A stretch of 64,000 nucleotides of DNA, taken from Microbispora triticiradicis (GTDB lineage Bacteria; Actinomycetota; Actinomycetes; Streptosporangiales; Streptosporangiaceae). Positions within the stretch are counted from its first letter, which is position 1; each line of letters starts with the position of its first letter. Positions 62,037 to 64,000 of the stretch are shown piece by piece. A model generated the notes under the pieces. The model was given only the letters and a program-made list of their open reading frames with translations, was not told the DNA's origin and did no database searches. The stretch covers positions 1-64,000 of the forward strand of contig QFZU02000020.1 in NCBI GenBank assembly GCA_003260025.2. Reading direction: 5' to 3'. The position numbers and the translations under genes are program-made.

Positions 62037-62509
62037 TCTTATGGCGATGAGCTCGGCGGACTTTTCGGGGGACAGGCAAACGCTGACAAGGCGCTCGAAC
62101 ATCAGCATAAGCCGCCGTACCTGATCAGCCGCTTCGACGTAGACATCACCGGCTGGCCCTTCGGCGTACCCGACATCCGGGTCCTCGTCGTCAGCAAGTT
62201 GATCTTCCGTGCCATCCGGGCATCCACGTGCCGGTCCACTTCCTCGGCGGTCAGCTCCGGTCTCGCCGCACAGATGATCTCTCGGGCGTAGCCCTCGCTC
62301 TGCAGTAAGCCGGGTACGAGGATCGGCTCCCACGTCTGGATAGCGGTCGCCTCGGTCTCAAGAGCGATGTAGGAGCCGGTGAAGACGTCGCTGTAGGCGG
62401 TCCACCATCCTCGCTTACCGGCGTCCTTGCCGAGCTGGACCAGCCCGGCCTTCCCTGTGCTCTCCATGCCGTATAGATCGCAGGCATTGCGTTCAACGCA
62501 TCCTTCCCC
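62037..62509 (-). pseudogene. DUF5753/XRE regulator gene, truncated and internally deleted
   Basis: The first recognisable part (CDLYGMESTGKAGLVQLGKD, KRGWWTAYSDVFTG, IQTWEPILVPGLLQSEGYA, EEVDRHVDARMARK) is the start of a DUF5753 domain. The N-terminal helix-turn-helix that should precede it is absent. After about residue 90 the frame changes, and the neighbouring frame carries only the domain's C-terminal end (DEDPDVGYAEGPAGDVYVEA, DQVRRLMLMFERLVSVCLSP) right up to the DUF397 gene. About 80-110 residues of the middle are missing. This is a relic with both a 5' truncation and an internal deletion. Confidence 0.75.
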
Positions 62510-62512
62510 GAG

Positions 62513-62701
62513 ATGGTGATGCGGGGGAAGAGCACGGGCGCCAGGGCAACCGAAGAGGAGATGTATTGGATCGCGAGGGCTGTCGCGAACGGCCGACGGG
62601 AATGGAGTTCCATCAAGTTCTATGATGCGAACGGGAGAAATCTTAATTTGCCCGAACCCGACTGGTCGACCTTTGGCAGGCTGCCGGACTTCTATTTCTG
62701 A
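62513..62701 (+). CDS. short hypothetical reading frame
   Basis: 62 codons with a start at 62513 but no ribosome binding site. The C-terminal part (WSSIKFYDANGRNLNLPEPD, WSTFGRLPDFYF) looks like genuine protein and is less GC-rich than its surroundings. It may be the 3' remnant of a larger gene lost upstream. Not recognised. Confidence 0.3.
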   Translation: MVMRGKSTGARATEEEMYWIARAVANGRREWSSIKFYDANGRNLNLPEPDWSTFGRLPDFYF

Positions 62702-62786
62702 GGCCGACTGAACGGTCCACCGCGGGACGAGGCCCGGGTTTGCCGCCTACGATACGCTGAGGTGCCGCTGGAAGGGACGATGTCGA

Positions 62787-63488
62787 GTGGCGGAGACAGG
62801 AAAAGATCCGGACGACGGAATATCGGACGTCGTCAACGGGAGCCTCTATTCCGATCTGCTGCGGGACGGCGGCCTCGCGCTGGCCATGCGCCGCCTGGCG
62901 GCTCGCGGTCGATTGGATCTGGGGCTGATCGAGGTCGACGCCGGCCCGGCGCGTTTCGTCACCGCCGCGATGAGTTCTGAACGGGGGAGAATCTGGATTC
63001 TCCTCGGCGCCGAAGAGCGCTTCTTCTCCATCAGGATCTCGCACTGGGGCCATGTCTGGGCAAGCGGGACCACCGATGACTTGGCGGCGGTCACCGAGGT
63101 CGCGGACGCTTGGCGCAAGGGCGCGACACTGGACGAGCTGGTGCACCGGTTCGCCTTCATGAGAACGGACGCATTGGCTCTCGCCTTCGAACGCGGTGAC
63201 CCGGCCCCCACCCAGTGGGACGAGCTCCTCGGACACCCCGAACTCGCCTACGTCCGGCCGCTTTTGACCGCGGCCCATTCCGACGAGCGGTTGCGCGCCC
63301 TGTTTCCCTTTGTCAGCCACGGCGCGCTGCGCCTATACCGGGATGTTCGCGACACGTCACTGGGGGAGCTTCGGCTCGTGCCGCTGCCCAGCGGAAGGTT
63401 CCGGGTCGAGGCGACCTGGAACGGCTCGACGGCGGAAGCACACTCACTACAGGAAGCGGTGAGAACAGCCCGCTCTCATCTGCCCTGA
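62787..63488 (+). CDS. DUF6193-like protein
   Basis: A 233-residue soluble protein. Family-like blocks are GRIWILLGAEERFFSIRISH, GHVWASGTTDDLAAVTEVAD, WRKGATLDELVHRFAFM and a C-terminal RFRVEATWNGSTAEAHSLQE. DUF6193 proteins are annotated as natural-product-associated in actinobacteria, but no biosynthetic cluster is next to this one, so no role is assigned. GGAAGGGA lies 9 nt before the GTG at 62787, and TACGCT at 62753-62758 may be the -10. Confidence 0.65.
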   Translation: MAETGKDPDDGISDVVNGSLYSDLLRDGGLALAMRRLAARGRLDLGLIEVDAGPARFVTAAMSSERGRIWILLGAEERFFSIRISHWGHVWASGTTDDLAAVTEVADAWRKGATLDELVHRFAFMRTDALALAFERGDPAPTQWDELLGHPELAYVRPLLTAAHSDERLRALFPFVSHGALRLYRDVRDTSLGELRLVPLPSGRFRVEATWNGSTAEAHSLQEAVRTARSHLP

Positions 63489-63608
63489 TCGTCCGGGTCG
63501 ATCGGCAGCGCGTCGATCGGGTGCTCGCCGTAGGCGAAGAGCAGGCCGGCCGACTCGTCCAGCTCCTGGGTGACCGGCTCGCGCTCGGGGTCGAGCCTTG
63601 CGCGGCGT
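63476..63608 (-). pseudogene. orphan C-terminal coding segment
   Basis: On the minus strand a frame reads ARLDPEREPVTQELDESAGL then LFAYGEHPIDALPIDPDD and stops at 63476. It looks like the end of a real protein, but the frame is closed by a stop at about 63676 without any start codon. It directly follows the PPOX-like gene in another frame. Possibly a broken second gene. Confidence 0.35.
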
Positions 63609-64000
63609 CTACGGCAGGCCGGGGCGGGTGAGGATGTGCGGGGGGACGGGGTGGTGGGCGGCCCGGGGGTCGGTCACGGGAGGCTGCCACGACGTGGCGA
63701 GCGGCAGGATTCCAGCCCAGACGTCGTGCGGGTCGTCGGCGTCGTCCGGGTGGCCCTCCCGCACCTTCACCGACGCCTCGTCCAGCGGGACCGCCAGGAT
63801 CGTGGTCGCGGCGAGTTCCCTGCGGTCCGGCCGCCGAGCGTAGTCCCACTGGCCTGGGGCCACGTGCTCGGTCAGGCAACGCAGGGCGGCGAGCTTCTCG
63901 TCGCCCTCCAGTACGCGCGGCACGCCGTAGATCATCGCGCTGCGGTAGTCGACCCCGTGCTCGAAGACCGAGCGGGCCAGCACGAGGCCGTCCACATGGG
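63609..64000 (-). CDS. pyridoxamine 5'-phosphate oxidase-family (FMN-binding) protein, 5' end outside window
   Basis: The visible 130 residues are the C-terminal part of a split-barrel flavin/PNPOx-like protein: HVDGLVLARSVFEHGVDYRS, MIYGVPRVLEGDEKLAALRC, VAPGQWDYARRPDRRELAAT, then ILAVPLDEASVKVREG. This matches the actinobacterial group usually annotated as pyridoxamine 5'-phosphate oxidase family, which commonly binds FMN, F420 or heme. The coding frame continues past base 64000; the GTG at 63995 is internal. It is unlikely to be a true PdxH. Confidence 0.8.
   Translation of the reverse strand, partial: HVDGLVLARSVFEHGVDYRSAMIYGVPRVLEGDEKLAALRCLTEHVAPGQWDYARRPDRRELAATTILAVPLDEASVKVREGHPDDADDPHDVWAGILPLATSWQPPVTDPRAAHHPVPPHILTRPGLP

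Overview
The window is chromosomal DNA from a high-GC Gram-positive actinobacterium. Gene content points to the Streptosporangiales (Streptosporangium, Nonomuraea or Microbispora type). The clues are a DUF397/DUF5753 pair, a 13E12-type DUF222 relic, B12-dependent NrdJ with NrdR, an actinobacterial LexA with GTTCGA-type boxes, GuaB1, a 10-methyl fatty acid locus, many GTG starts and several leaderless genes. Genus-level assignment is inference; no rRNA is present.

Layout. 1-1258: a decayed DUF222/HNH (13E12 family) gene with a long Asp/Pro/Ser-rich insert. 1639-11445: a complete L-arabinose module. It holds a LacI-type regulator, a sugar ABC importer of the YtfQRT-YjfF (galactofuranose) type with two permeases, and araB-araD-araA. 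Five TGTTAGCGCTAACA-like operators and a strong terminator frame it. 11450-14158: two near-identical tRNA-Ala(GGC) genes, each with its own promoter and terminator, bracketing a methyltransferase and a GAF-SpoIIE-HATPase phosphatase. 14175-20660: small regulator/enzyme pairs (HxlR/SDR, GlxA-type AraC/MFS), a Pth2-like hydrolase, a membrane-anchored secreted-domain protein and a CPBP protease. 20788-23444: NarL-type two-component system. 23464-35999: housekeeping and conserved genes (CASTOR/POLLUX-like channel, Maf, EI24, DUF4192, DUF1707, ATP-dependent DNA ligase, GT39 mannosyltransferase-like, FKBP, general stress protein, GuaB1, GyrI-like).

36080-44622: a lipid locus. An alpha-methylacyl-CoA racemase, the TmsA/TmsB (BfaA/BfaB) pair for 10-methyl (tuberculostearic) fatty acids, a fatty acyl-CoA ligase, a GlxA-type regulator and a P450 closely resembling mycobacterial CYP124 (methyl-branched lipid omega-hydroxylase) lie within 8.6 kb. 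I infer that synthesis and turnover of mid-chain methyl-branched fatty acids are encoded together here.

44638-56503: a paralogue of the 18.8-kb membrane protein, leuS, a secreted GH5_1-CBM2 cellulase, a MalY/PatB aminotransferase, and the lexA / nrdR-nrdJ block. Its intergenic region carries three SOS boxes and two correctly spaced NrdR boxes. 56572-64000: redox enzymes with adjacent regulators (Gfo/Idh with TetR, NmrA with HxlR), then a patch with signs of decay: a frameshifted YbjN gene, a truncated DUF5753 regulator beside an intact DUF397, orphan C-terminal coding segments, a DUF6193 gene, and the 3' part of a pyridoxamine-phosphate-oxidase-like gene running off the end.
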